Origin: JBHEKP01 sp041859375
GTDB lineage: Bacteria; Hydrogenedentota; Hydrogenedentia; Hydrogenedentales; CAITNO01
Assembly: GCA_041859375.1 (NCBI GenBank)
Contig: JBHEKP010000152.1
Span: forward strand, 1-15,002
Reading direction: 5' to 3'
Length of the DNA: 15,002 nucleotides
Shown: piece after piece, positions 1 to 6,958 of the stretch
Layout of the letters: the number at the start of each line of letters is the position of its first letter
How positions within the stretch are numbered: the first letter of the stretch is position 1
The notes under the pieces: model-generated
Seen by the model: only the letters and a program-made list of their open reading frames with translations
Databases searched by the model: none
What the model was told of the DNA's origin: nothing
Position numbers and translations under genes: made by a program

Positions 1-1109
1 AAGCGCATCTGCATCGCAACCGCCACGGGGTAAGTTCCGTAGATTTTCACAACACCTGCCTGTGATGTCGTGTTACTGATATATTGGCTCGGTAAAAATG
101 TAAAGCGACCGTTGGCTGGCGGATAAAGCAGTTCGCTGCCGAGAAGGACATCATCCCTGTCATACACCTCAATGTATATCAAGTCGGAACTGGATCGCGC
201 GTTAACCAGGCTGACATGGGTGGACCATTCTGAAACACCGTCATCTGGGTTATAAGTTTCACGGTACCAAGGAAGTGTAAGTACATTTGTGGGGGATTGT
301 CCGGCGTAAGGAATGTACTCGGAGAGGTAGACCGCGTTATAGGAGAAGTTAAATTGCGCCGCCCGCGGAAGCCAGGAGTTCCCAAAGTTCGAGTATTGCA
401 TTCCCGGAGACGTCCGCCACCTGCCCACATTCTGCCCCCTGATAGTGGCTAAAAAATCAGCGCCATTCTCTTGGGTGATTTTGATGGATGCATGGAAACT
501 ATAACTCGAACCAGGGGTGGTATACAGGCTGTCTGCTGTTCCATAGCATGCCACATTACGTGTTGCCTGCGCAGGAACACTAATCTCAAACCTGTCATTT
601 ACACTGTCCCAAACCAAATTAGTGTTGCCCGTTTGCTTGATAAGAGATATGGGCGGTACGGTGGTATTCGGAGGAATTGACCAATTTGTGCTCTCATTGG
701 CTTTCTCCCCTTGAGTTCCCTGAAACACCTCAATTCTCAATGTGATTGCCGAGCTGCCTGGATTATGAAGGGCCATGACCCAAGTATATTCAGAATCGGC
801 AACATCATACCAAGACTCGCGGGGTTCGGTTTGCTTGTAGAAAACATTGTTCATGCTCCATATTGGATTTGACACCCCAGGATACATGCTCAGTGGACGT
901 TTCAAATAATGCGTTGTTTCTGGCCCCCCCCACGGCGGACAACAACAAACCATGCCATTCATATTCGGATGGGTGGGAAAGGTCCAATCATGGCAGTTTG
1001 CGTAGGGGAACCAGGCCACCGTCGGATCGGCGGAAGCCGGGCAGGAAGCGAGAGAGAAGACACTGAACAGCAGCACGAGGATCCACAGGGCGAAATGGGG
1101 CTTGTTCAT
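1..1109 (-). CDS. Exported or lipid-anchored protein of unknown function (C-terminal end outside the window)
   Basis: An uninterrupted frame of 369 codons runs from ATG 1109 to the left edge without a stop, so the C-terminus is missing. The start is fixed by AAGGAG at 1122-1117, 7 nt upstream, and by an immediate hydrophobic signal segment at residues 6-22. Residues 20-23 read LASC, which fits a lipobox with Cys23 as the lipidated residue; a signal-peptidase-I site after ASA (residues 25-27) is the alternative. The mature part is rich in Ser, Asn, Thr, Tyr and Trp, as in extracellular beta-sandwich proteins. Two stretches look alike (about residues 108-129 and 295-316): an aromatic/hydrophobic strand, then N..SS, then a strand ending IEV[FY], so two related beta domains are possible. 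A Cys-Cys-Cys-Pro-Pro run follows near residue 54. By eye GC is near 50%, well below the neighbours. I do not recognise the family. Confidence 0.8.
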   Translation of the reverse strand, partial: MNKPHFALWILVLLFSVFSLASCPASADPTVAWFPYANCHDWTFPTHPNMNGMVCCCPPWGGPETTHYLKRPLSMYPGVSNPIWSMNNVFYKQTEPRESWYDVADSEYTWVMALHNPGSSAITLRIEVFQGTQGEKANESTNWSIPPNTTVPPISLIKQTGNTNLVWDSVNDRFEISVPAQATRNVACYGTADSLYTTPGSSYSFHASIKITQENGADFLATIRGQNVGRWRTSPGMQYSNFGNSWLPRAAQFNFSYNAVYLSEYIPYAGQSPTNVLTLPWYRETYNPDDGVSEWSTHVSLVNARSSSDLIYIEVYDRDDVLLGSELLYPPANGRFTFLPSQYISNTTSQAGVVKIYGTYPVAVAMQMR

Positions 1110-1243
1110 GACAGTTCTCCTTGTTTGGGGTTGGGTTCTCCGCACGCGCAGCGACACGCGACCATGCCATGCTCCATTAACGGTCATGGTGGCCTTCCGC
1201 CCGAAAGAGCCACGCTGTAACATCCCCCACCCTAGACATTTTC

Positions 1244-1272
1244 AGGTTATCAGAAAGGTGTGTTTTTGTCAA
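1244..1272 (-). promoter_or_regulatory. Sigma-70-type promoter for the exported protein gene
   Basis: On the minus strand a perfect TTGACA (-35, 1272-1267) is followed after 17 nt by TAACCT (-10, 1249-1244), which keeps the key T, A and final T. The expected start near 1237 gives a leader of about 128 nt before ATG 1109. That leader can fold GTGGC.CTT against AAGGCCAC. The promoter lies at the edge of an AT-rich patch that would help melting. No experimental support is available. Confidence 0.5.
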
Positions 1273-1345
1273 ATAAAATATAATTAATAACGTTATGTAT
1301 TACTGTTAACTAACAATACAAGCAACTATTACTACTTTTATACTT
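1255..1345. other. AT-rich intergenic island with a 10-bp palindrome
   Basis: This stretch between the phosphatase stop and the exported-protein promoter is strikingly AT-rich in an otherwise GC-rich window. It holds the perfect palindrome ATAACGTTAT (1287-1296) and a nearby GTTAAC, and lies directly upstream of the -35 box at 1272-1267. It could be an UP-element-like or regulator-binding zone. No open frame or clear terminator was found for the gene ending at 1359. Confidence 0.4.
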
Positions 1346-1358
1346 TGGGGACTGGTGG

Positions 1359-2120
1359 CTATGCCTCCCAGACGGATGGGGCGGAGGCGGCCCTGATGGC
1401 GCGGGCCCAGGGATGGGTTGGGGAGGGGTGGATGGACACGAAGCCGCCGGCGGCCTCCACAAGCGCGGCACCCGCCGCGATGTCCCAGAGCAGGATGTCG
1501 TCCTCCAGATAGGCGTCCATGCGCCCGCAGGCGACATAGGCCAGCAGCAGCGCGGCGGATCCCATCTGGCGGGCCTTGCGGAAGCGGCCCTTCAGGTGAT
1601 GGTGGGCCAGGGCCCCCGCATCGTCGTAGTCGAAGCCGATGGGGTTGCCCGTGCCCAGCACGGCACGCTCCATCCGGGTGACGCCGGAGACGCGCACCGG
1701 CGCGCCGTTCAGCCACGCGCCCAGCCCCGGCGCGCCGTAAAAGACCTCGCCGTGGACAAAATCGTCCACCACGCCGACAAGGGGCGCGCCATCCCGGCAC
1801 AGGGCCACGGACACGGCGCAAAAGGGAATGCCCCGGCTGAAATTCATGGTGCCGTCGAGGGGGTCCACCACCCAGCAGAGCCCGCCGCCCCCGGCACCGC
1901 CGCTCTCGCCGCTCTCCTCCGCAAGGCGCGGCAGGCCGGTGCGCGCGAGCACGGCCAGGATGGCCGACTCGGAGTCGCGGTCGGCCTGGAGTTTCACGTC
2001 GTGGGCGGTCTCCGCCAGGGCGGTCTGCGCGCCGCGCCACAACCGCCGCAGCACCGCCGCGCCCTCCGCCGCCGCGCCGCGCGCCGTTTGAAGGTGGGAT
2101 TGGAGTTCTTCATGATCCAT
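1359..2120 (-). CDS. Inositol monophosphatase family protein
   Basis: A 253-residue member of the Mg-dependent, Li-sensitive sugar-phosphate phosphatase family (inositol-1-phosphatase / HisN / CysQ group), close to the usual length. Visible metal-site motifs are Glu69 in AEES, the signature DPLDGT at 86-91 followed by MNF, and the second signature WDIAAG at 212-217 followed by a conserved EAAGG; GSAAL near 187-191 is also typical. The start is supported by GAGGAG at 2134-2129, which overlaps the TGA of the upstream ClC gene. The two genes are 12 bp apart and surely co-transcribed. The substrate cannot be told from sequence: inositol phosphate, histidinol phosphate and 3'-phosphoadenosine 5'-phosphate are all possible. 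There is no his or cys gene nearby to decide. Confidence 0.9.
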   Translation of the reverse strand: MDHEELQSHLQTARGAAAEGAAVLRRLWRGAQTALAETAHDVKLQADRDSESAILAVLARTGLPRLAEESGESGGAGGGGLCWVVDPLDGTMNFSRGIPFCAVSVALCRDGAPLVGVVDDFVHGEVFYGAPGLGAWLNGAPVRVSGVTRMERAVLGTGNPIGFDYDDAGALAHHHLKGRFRKARQMGSAALLLAYVACGRMDAYLEDDILLWDIAAGAALVEAAGGFVSIHPSPTHPWARAIRAASAPSVWEA

Positions 2121-2132
2121 GGCGGCGTCTCC

Positions 2133-4184
2133 TCAGCGGGCGTTGTCCCGCAGCCAGTCCCGCACCTCCGCGGCATGGTCGGTGGTGGTGAGCAGCACCA
2201 GCAAATCGCCGGGCTGGATCAGGGAGTCCCCCCGGGGCACAAGCGTTTCGGGGCCGCGCCGGATGGCGCCCAGGGTGGCCGCGCCGGGAAAACCCGCCTC
2301 GCGCACCCGCCTGCCCGACAGGGGCGCGCCGGAGGAAACCACGGACTGCTCCAGCACCATCCGGTGCGCCTCGCCCGCGGCGCGCAGCTCCTCGTTGCGC
2401 GAGGTCATCTCCGCCCCGCGCCGCCACGCGTCCAGATAGGCGTTCACCACGTCGGCCCGCCTGAGCACGCCGATAATGCGCGCGGGGTTGTCCGGATCAA
2501 TGACGGGCAGCCGCCCGAAATTGCGCGCGCCGAACTGGGACACGGCCGCGCCCAGGGTCTGGTCCGGACGGCACACGGCCACGCTGCGCGTGCAGATGTC
2601 GCCCACCACAAGCTGCGCGGGATCCCGCGCGAGCAGCGTCTCCTCCACGTCGCGCATGGTGACAATGCCCGCCAGGTTGCCGTCCACGTCCACCACGGGG
2701 TAGCCCCGCTCGTGGTCGCGGCCGAGCTTTTCCATCAACTGCGGCACGGGCATGTTCACGGGGACGCAGTCCACCACCTCGTCCATCGCCTCCGCCACGG
2801 TGACCGAGTCCATGAGGTTCACCTCGGGCGTGTCCTGGATTTCGATGCCACGATCGCGGAGGCGGGCCGTGTACACGGAGTCGCGCGACACGCGCTGGGA
2901 AATGAAGGTGGCGAGCACCGTGGCGCTCATGAGGGGCAGCACGATGTGGTAGTTGTCGGTCATCTCGATGAGCATGATGATGCCCGTGATGGGCGCGTGC
3001 GCCGCGGCGGCGAACACGGCGGACATGCCCACCAGCGCGTAGGCGCCGGGGCTGGAGGTGGCAAGCGGCGCGAGCCAGTGCGCCAGGCTGCCGTAGGCCC
3101 CGCCGAGCATGGCGCCGGTGAACAGCAGCGGCACGAACACGCCGCCCGAGCCGCCCGAGCCCACGGTCAGCGCGGTGGCGGTGATTTTGGAGAGGCACAG
3201 GGCCAGCAGCAGCCATCCGCCCAGGTTGTTGTTCAGCGCCGCGCCGATGGCCTCGTAGCCGGAGCCCATCACCTGCGGCGTGGCCACGGCGGCAAGCCCC
3301 ACGGCCGCGCCGCCCAGCGCGGGCTTCAGCGGGGCGGGCACGCGCAGCCGCTCCGCGCCCCGCTCCACCGCGTGCAGGACACGCCCGAAGAGCAGCGCGG
3401 CCCCCGCGCAGAGGACGCCCATCAGGATGAACAGGGACAAATCGGCGAGGCTTACCATGCGGTAATCGGCGAGCAGCGGAAATTTCGGGTAATCCCCCGT
3501 GTTCGACAGCAGGCGCATGACCACCGTGGCCGTGGCGGCGCTCACCACCACCATGCCGAAATAGCGCGCCGTGAAGCGGCGCACAATCACCTCCAGCGCA
3601 AACAGCACGCCCGCCATGGGGGCGTTGAAGGTGGCGGCAATGCCGCCCGCCGCGCCGCAGGCCACCCCGAGGATCACCATGCGGTCGGAAAGGCGGAGCC
3701 ACTGCGCCACGGAGGAGCCGAAGGCGGAGCCGATGTGGACGATTGGCCCCTCGCGCCCCGCGGAGCCGCCGCTGCCGATGGTCAGCGCCGAGGCGACCAG
3801 CTTCACCACGGCCACCCGGCCCCGGATGCGGCCCCCGCGCCGGGCCACCGCCTCCATCACGTCGGGAATGCCGTGGCCCTTCGCCTCGCTGAGCAGGTAG
3901 CGGGACATGAGCCCCACAAGGAGGCCGCCCAGCGCGACCACGGGCACCGGCCAGAGCATTCCCACCCAGGAATGAACGGAGCCCCCGGCGGACTCGATGC
4001 CGCCGCCCAGCCGGTGCTGGAAAAGTTCCGTGACCAGCTCCACCAGCCAGCGCAGCAGCACCGAGGCAAACCCCGCGCCCGCGCCGATGGCCACCGCGAT
4101 GGCCACCGGACCCGTGGTCTGCGAAAGGCTGAGCGCCTCGGAAACCCGTCCGCGGATGCGCTCAAATTTGGGGCTGAAATGCAT
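2133..4184 (-). CDS. ClC-family chloride channel/transporter with CBS pair and TrkA-C domain
   Basis: A 683-residue inner-membrane ClC protein. The membrane part (about 25-435) shows the anion-path motifs GHGIP (103-107), GREGP (143-147, with Glu145 as the external gating glutamate), GVFVP (348-352) and the conserved pore tyrosine Tyr412 in MTDNY. The central serine of the usual GSGIP is His104, which I recall as common in this bacterial subfamily. The internal proton glutamate, which follows the conserved Glu198, is Val199. So it cannot be called a 2Cl-/H+ antiporter with certainty. Two CBS modules (about 462-520 and 525-590) and a TrkA-C-like domain (about 615-680) follow, predicting cytoplasmic nucleotide or ion gating. 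A stop at 4205-4203 leaves ATG 4184 as the only good start. Its ribosome site is weak and the upstream gene ends 25 bp away, so coupled translation is likely. Confidence 0.93.
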   Translation of the reverse strand: MHFSPKFERIRGRVSEALSLSQTTGPVAIAVAIGAGAGFASVLLRWLVELVTELFQHRLGGGIESAGGSVHSWVGMLWPVPVVALGGLLVGLMSRYLLSEAKGHGIPDVMEAVARRGGRIRGRVAVVKLVASALTIGSGGSAGREGPIVHIGSAFGSSVAQWLRLSDRMVILGVACGAAGGIAATFNAPMAGVLFALEVIVRRFTARYFGMVVVSAATATVVMRLLSNTGDYPKFPLLADYRMVSLADLSLFILMGVLCAGAALLFGRVLHAVERGAERLRVPAPLKPALGGAAVGLAAVATPQVMGSGYEAIGAALNNNLGGWLLLALCLSKITATALTVGSGGSGGVFVPLLFTGAMLGGAYGSLAHWLAPLATSSPGAYALVGMSAVFAAAAHAPITGIIMLIEMTDNYHIVLPLMSATVLATFISQRVSRDSVYTARLRDRGIEIQDTPEVNLMDSVTVAEAMDEVVDCVPVNMPVPQLMEKLGRDHERGYPVVDVDGNLAGIVTMRDVEETLLARDPAQLVVGDICTRSVAVCRPDQTLGAAVSQFGARNFGRLPVIDPDNPARIIGVLRRADVVNAYLDAWRRGAEMTSRNEELRAAGEAHRMVLEQSVVSSGAPLSGRRVREAGFPGAATLGAIRRGPETLVPRGDSLIQPGDLLVLLTTTDHAAEVRDWLRDNAR

Positions 4185-4209
4185 GGCCTGGTTCCGGAAT
4201 ACTCAGCGG

Positions 4210-5430
4210 CTACACCCGCACCGTCCCCGCCGCGCGGTACATGGCCACCACCTTTTCGGGGTCCACCTCGGCGAGAATGTTGTGGATGCCGTTGAACACG
4301 TATCCGCTGTCCCGGCCCAGGTATTCCACGATTTCCCGCACCTCGCGCTCCACGTCCGCCACGGAGCCGAGCGGCAGGGTCACCTGCGAGTTGACGCCCC
4401 CGCCCCAGAGGGCGAGCCGCCCCCGGGTCTTGTCCTTCCACTCCTGGTATGAATGGCCGCCCGCGGTCCACTGCACCGGGTTCAGCACGTCGAATCCGCT
4501 GTCAATAATGTCGTCCAGAATGTCGTAAATCGCGCCGCACGAATGCAGGAAGGTCTTCACCTCCGGGGCAATCTGGTGGATGAGGTCGTTCATGCGCCGG
4601 TAATGCGGCTTGAAAAGGTCGCGGTAAACCTGCGGCGCGGCGATGGTGGCGTTCTGCGTGCCCCAGTCGTCGGCGCAGCACATGTACACATCCACCGAAT
4701 CCGCCACCTTCGGCAGCACCCGCTCGATCTGCTCCAGCGCGTTGCCCACCACCAGATCATGCAGTTCGGCCACGAATTCCGGCTCCGTGAGGCAGAGCAT
4801 GGGAAACACGGCCAGCCCGCCGAAGTTGGCGATGCCGATGCCCGCGCCGATGCCCATGTACATGATGGCGCGGTCGCTGGCGTCCCTGGCGCGCTTGAAC
4901 AGGTCCGCCATCTCCCCCACCTCCCGGTCGCTCATGCGTTCGGCGGCAAACTTCGCGCGCAGTTCGGCCAAATCCGGCTTGGGCAGGTCGCCTGTGAGCA
5001 GCAGCGGCTGGCCCGCGTGCTCCGACTCGAACACATGCGAGGTCGGGGGCATCTTTCCGCCCCAGGCGGGCTGGGTGATGGTGCCGTCGGGCTCGGTCCG
5101 GAATATGGAGGGATCGAGCACCTCGGCGTCCAGCCTGCCGTTAAAGTCGTAGGGATGCCATTTTCCCGGCTGAGCGAAGGCGTTGGTCGCCGAACCGAGG
5201 ATGGTCACAACATCGCAGTCAAGCGCGTCGAGCACATCGGTGTCGGGCAGTGCGAGCATCTGGCCCGTGTCATGGACGCGGGTCCGCCTGGGCGGCAGCC
5301 CGAGGGCGCGGACCAGATCGGGATAATTGAAACAGCTGATGCAGGTGGAGGGCATGCCCCCCAAATCCTTGGGGATCCTGTCGGTGGGCTGGAAGGAAAG
5401 GGCGCGCATCACCCGCTCGCGTCTGGTCAT
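4210..5430 (-). CDS. UroD-fold protein (uroporphyrinogen decarboxylase / corrinoid methyltransferase-like)
   Basis: A 406-residue TIM-barrel protein of the uroporphyrinogen-decarboxylase superfamily. It opens with MTRRERVMRAL, the typical start of the methyltransferase-like branch, and carries HSCG at 296-299, the His-X-Cys metal-site motif of MtaA/CmuA-type corrinoid or coenzyme-M methyltransferases, which true HemE enzymes lack. DDWGTQ (254-259) and GIHNI near 381 are also typical of the branch. A methyl-transfer role is therefore more likely than haem synthesis, but no corrinoid protein gene is nearby and the substrate is unknown. A longer frame runs up to 5526. I chose ATG 5430 because AAAGGAGGA (5442-5434) precedes it and family homology starts there. 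It probably leads an operon with the ClC and phosphatase genes. Confidence 0.88.
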   Translation of the reverse strand: MTRRERVMRALSFQPTDRIPKDLGGMPSTCISCFNYPDLVRALGLPPRRTRVHDTGQMLALPDTDVLDALDCDVVTILGSATNAFAQPGKWHPYDFNGRLDAEVLDPSIFRTEPDGTITQPAWGGKMPPTSHVFESEHAGQPLLLTGDLPKPDLAELRAKFAAERMSDREVGEMADLFKRARDASDRAIMYMGIGAGIGIANFGGLAVFPMLCLTEPEFVAELHDLVVGNALEQIERVLPKVADSVDVYMCCADDWGTQNATIAAPQVYRDLFKPHYRRMNDLIHQIAPEVKTFLHSCGAIYDILDDIIDSGFDVLNPVQWTAGGHSYQEWKDKTRGRLALWGGGVNSQVTLPLGSVADVEREVREIVEYLGRDSGYVFNGIHNILAEVDPEKVVAMYRAAGTVRV

Positions 5431-5488
5431 AAATCCTCCTTTGGCATGGTGTGTTTGTCCGCCCGCTGCGGCGCACAACGGCCTGATG

Positions 5489-5497
5489 AGCATACCA
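5489..5497 (-). promoter_or_regulatory. Extended -10 promoter of the UroD-like gene
   Basis: TGGTATGCT on the minus strand (5497-5489) fits an extended -10 (TG-n-TATAAT type), with no good -35 at 17 nt. Transcription would start near 5482, giving a 50-nt leader. It lies just downstream of the tatA terminator, as expected for an independent unit. The same nine bases form the -10 of the SMP-30 gene at 10418-10410. Confidence 0.45.
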
Positions 5498-5523
5498 CAG
5501 CGCAACCTTTGGGAATAAACACA

Positions 5524-5566
5524 CATCCGCCCGGAACAGGCGGTAATTTTCTGTCCCGGGCGGATG
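5524..5566 (-). terminator. Strong hairpin terminator after tatA
   Basis: A 16-bp stem: the arms are 5551-5566 and 5524-5539 with an 11-nt loop. In a minus-strand transcript all positions pair, one as G-U; in a plus-strand transcript the same position would be an A-C mismatch. So the hairpin is tuned to minus-strand RNA. The tail TGTGTTTATT is only moderately U-rich. It begins 25 nt after the tatA stop. Confidence 0.65.
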
Positions 5567-5591
5567 AAACAAACGGTTCCGCGGAAAAAGG

Positions 5592-5789
5592 CTACTCGCC
5601 TTCCTTCTTCTCGGCGGCGGAAGCCTTGGATTCGTCCTCGACTTTCTTGGTTTCGGGGTTCAATGCGTTTTTAAACTCAGAAATCGCCGAACCCAGCGAT
5701 TTGCCCACGCCCGCCAGTTTGCCGCCGCCGAAAACAACCAGCACGATGGCGAAGATAATCAGCAATTCACCCATTCCAGGCGCCCACAT
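5592..5789 (-). CDS. tatA: Sec-independent protein translocase subunit TatA/E
   Basis: A 65-residue TatA/E-type subunit, which oligomerises in the inner membrane to move folded proteins with twin-arginine signals. The short N-terminus MWAPGMGELL leads into one membrane helix (about 8-20, with polar Glu8 near its start), the FG hinge (20-21), and an amphipathic helix with GKSLG and EFKNAL. A charged, disordered Glu/Lys tail ends the protein. The usual KLPE after the hinge is KLAG here. The frame continues upstream to 5954, but ATG 5789 is chosen because AGGAG (5803-5799) lies 9 nt before it and the family begins here. No tatB or tatC is present in the window. A protein with a Tat signal starts at 14544. 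Confidence 0.93.
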   Translation of the reverse strand: MWAPGMGELLIIFAIVLVVFGGGKLAGVGKSLGSAISEFKNALNPETKKVEDESKASAAEKKEGE

Positions 5790-5808
5790 AACCTTACACT
5801 CCTGTTGC

Positions 5809-5876
5809 GGGGCCGCAAAGCCCCTGATTTTCACACCACCGCACCGGCCGCCCTGGGAAAACAACCCCGGCGGCCG
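5809..5876 (-). promoter_or_regulatory. Structured tatA leader with two hairpins
   Basis: The untranslated leader of tatA can form two stems. The first pairs CGGCCGCC with GGCGGCCG (arms 5869-5876 and 5845-5852) and can extend inward through GGG/CCC. The second pairs GGGGC with GCCCC (arms 5820-5824 and 5809-5813) and ends only a few bases before the ribosome site. They may tune translation or mRNA stability. No known riboswitch class is recognised. Confidence 0.4.
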
Positions 5877-5906
5877 CAAAAGGCGTTCGTGTTCACACAC
5901 GGCATA

Positions 5907-5935
5907 AGTATAGTACTCATCCGGCGGGGAAACAA
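5907..5935 (-). promoter_or_regulatory. tatA promoter
   Basis: TTGTTT (-35, 5935-5930) and TATACT (-10, 5912-5907) are separated by exactly 17 nt on the minus strand. The predicted start near 5900 gives a leader of about 110 nt. The -10 matches consensus at five of six positions; the -35 matches at three. Confidence 0.55.
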
Positions 5936-5940
5936 GTTGC

Positions 5941-5968
5941 CCGCCGCGCCACATAAGACCCGCGGCGG
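5941..5968 (-). terminator. GC-rich hairpin after the small acidic gene
   Basis: An 8-bp stem (CCGCCGCG with CGCGGCGG) and 12-nt loop lies about 20 nt after the stop at 5989, followed by AACTTGTTT on the minus strand. This is a possible terminator with a weak U-tract. It sits immediately before the tatA -35 box. Confidence 0.4.
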
Positions 5969-5988
5969 CTCCGGATAGTTTCGGGGGG

Positions 5989-6267
5989 TCAATTTTCGTG
6001 CTTGTAGACGGGCACCCCGTTCACCAGCAGGCATGAGAAACTGAAGTCGGCATCCGCATCCCCGTAAAGCGCGAGCAGGTAGGAATCCTCGTCCACCGTC
6101 GCCAGGGTGATTTCGAGCTCCTCCGGCGGGATGCCCGGATTCAACTGCTGCTTGAGCAGCTCCTGCGCAGTCTCGTCCAGCTCGTCCCACTCCAAGTCTT
6201 CCACGGCGACTTCCTGGCCGTACAGCAAATCCACAATCACGGAAAAAAGCTTGTCGGCATCGTTCAT
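5989..6267 (-). CDS. Small acidic cytoplasmic protein of unknown function
   Basis: A 92-residue protein very rich in Asp, Glu and Leu, with no signal peptide or membrane segment. It starts MNDADKLFSVIVDLLYG, has an acidic helix-prone middle (about 20-60), and ends with a beta-like stretch around YLLALYGDADADF. ATG 6267 is chosen because GGAG (6280-6277) lies 9 nt upstream. A longer frame begins at ATG 6309 without a ribosome site but remains possible. A 6-bp stem with a 3-nt loop (6281-6295) lies directly before the ribosome site. Its own promoter is proposed upstream, so it need not depend on mntP. I do not recognise the family. The coding call rests on frame length, start signals and coding-like composition. 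Confidence 0.65.
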   Translation of the reverse strand: MNDADKLFSVIVDLLYGQEVAVEDLEWDELDETAQELLKQQLNPGIPPEELEITLATVDEDSYLLALYGDADADFSFSCLLVNGVPVYKHEN

Positions 6268-6344
6268 GGCGGTGGTCTCCGCCTGCGGGGCAGGCTTGTT
6301 AAAACCCATTTTTCAAGGCGGCCGGCCCTTGCGGCTCCCCCAAC

Positions 6345-6373
6345 ACAATACCCCACCCCGGCCCGTCGCGCAA
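6345..6373 (-). promoter_or_regulatory. Possible promoter of the small acidic gene
   Basis: TTGCGC (-35, 6373-6368), a 17-nt spacer and TATTGT (-10, 6350-6345) on the minus strand. The expected start near 6338 gives about 70 nt of leader to ATG 6267. The -35 matches three and the -10 four of six consensus bases. Confidence 0.4.
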
Positions 6374-6382
6374 GCCCCGTGT

Positions 6383-6958
6383 TCACGCGGCGTTGAGAAT
6401 GACGTGGTCCACCAGGATTTTCAGGCCGATGCCGATGAGCACCAGCCCGCCCAGCACCTCCATGACCCGGCCAAACCGGGCGCCGAGCCAGCCGCCGAAC
6501 ACCATGCCGAACAGGGTGAGGCAGCCCGCGATTACGCCAATCACCAGCGCGGGATAAAACACATTGATGCCCAGCATGGCGAAACTGAGCCCCACCGCCA
6601 TCGCGTCCATGCTGGTGGCCAGGGAAAGCACCACCAGGCTCATGCCGCGCGTGGGGTCCCCGCCCCGGCTTTCCCCGTCCTCCCCGCCCCGCAGCGCCTC
6701 CCACACCGCCTTGCCGCCCACCACGGACAGCAGGGCAAAAGCCACCCAGTGGTCAAAAGAGCGGATGTAAACGGCGGCCAGGCTCCCAAGCGCCCAGCCG
6801 ATGACGGGCATCAGCGCCTGAAACAGGCCGAAATGAAAGGAAAGGCGGAAGACCTGCCTCGGGGTAACCCCGCGCAGGATGGCGCTGGTGCCGATGGACA
6901 CGGCCATTGCGTCCATGGACAGCCCCACGGCGATTCCAATCAACTCCCAGTTACCCAT
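6383..6958 (-). CDS. mntP: Manganese efflux pump MntP
   Basis: A 191-residue integral membrane protein of the MntP (YebN) family, which exports Mn2+ across the inner membrane to prevent manganese toxicity. The hallmark internal repeat is clear: SMDAMAV occurs twice, at 14-20 and 116-122, each with the metal-path aspartate (Asp16 and Asp118). Six hydrophobic segments can be picked out, with a charged loop (about 90-105, EDGESRGGDPTR) between the halves, and a C-terminal GLVLIGIGLKILVDH typical of the family. The PP2C gene ends 67 bp upstream. That gap is too short for a full yybP-ykoY manganese riboswitch, and none is seen. The ribosome site is weak, so the start (ATG 6958) rests on homology. 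Co-transcription with the phosphatase is plausible. Confidence 0.94.
   Translation of the reverse strand: MGNWELIGIAVGLSMDAMAVSIGTSAILRGVTPRQVFRLSFHFGLFQALMPVIGWALGSLAAVYIRSFDHWVAFALLSVVGGKAVWEALRGGEDGESRGGDPTRGMSLVVLSLATSMDAMAVGLSFAMLGINVFYPALVIGVIAGCLTLFGMVFGGWLGARFGRVMEVLGGLVLIGIGLKILVDHVILNAA

Noticed and set aside
1413..4295. A 960-codon plus-strand frame opposite the phosphatase and ClC genes
   Set aside because: Its product is dominated by His, Arg, Gly and Ala with no domain. It is the antisense shadow of GC-rich genes with strong third-position bias, while the minus-strand frames show clear family motifs.
5431..5526. N-terminal extension of the UroD-like protein to ATG 5526
   Set aside because: It would run through the predicted promoter, lacks a ribosome site and has no family match; ATG 5430 has an excellent AAAGGAGGA.
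4453..5907. A 484-codon plus-strand frame opposite the UroD-like gene and tatA
   Set aside because: Antisense shadow: it crosses two real minus-strand genes and their terminator and shows no recognisable motif.
5831..5954. Short frames overlapping the tatA promoter and leader
   Set aside because: They begin at or just after the -10 box and run through the leader hairpins without ribosome sites; the tatA family starts at ATG 5789.
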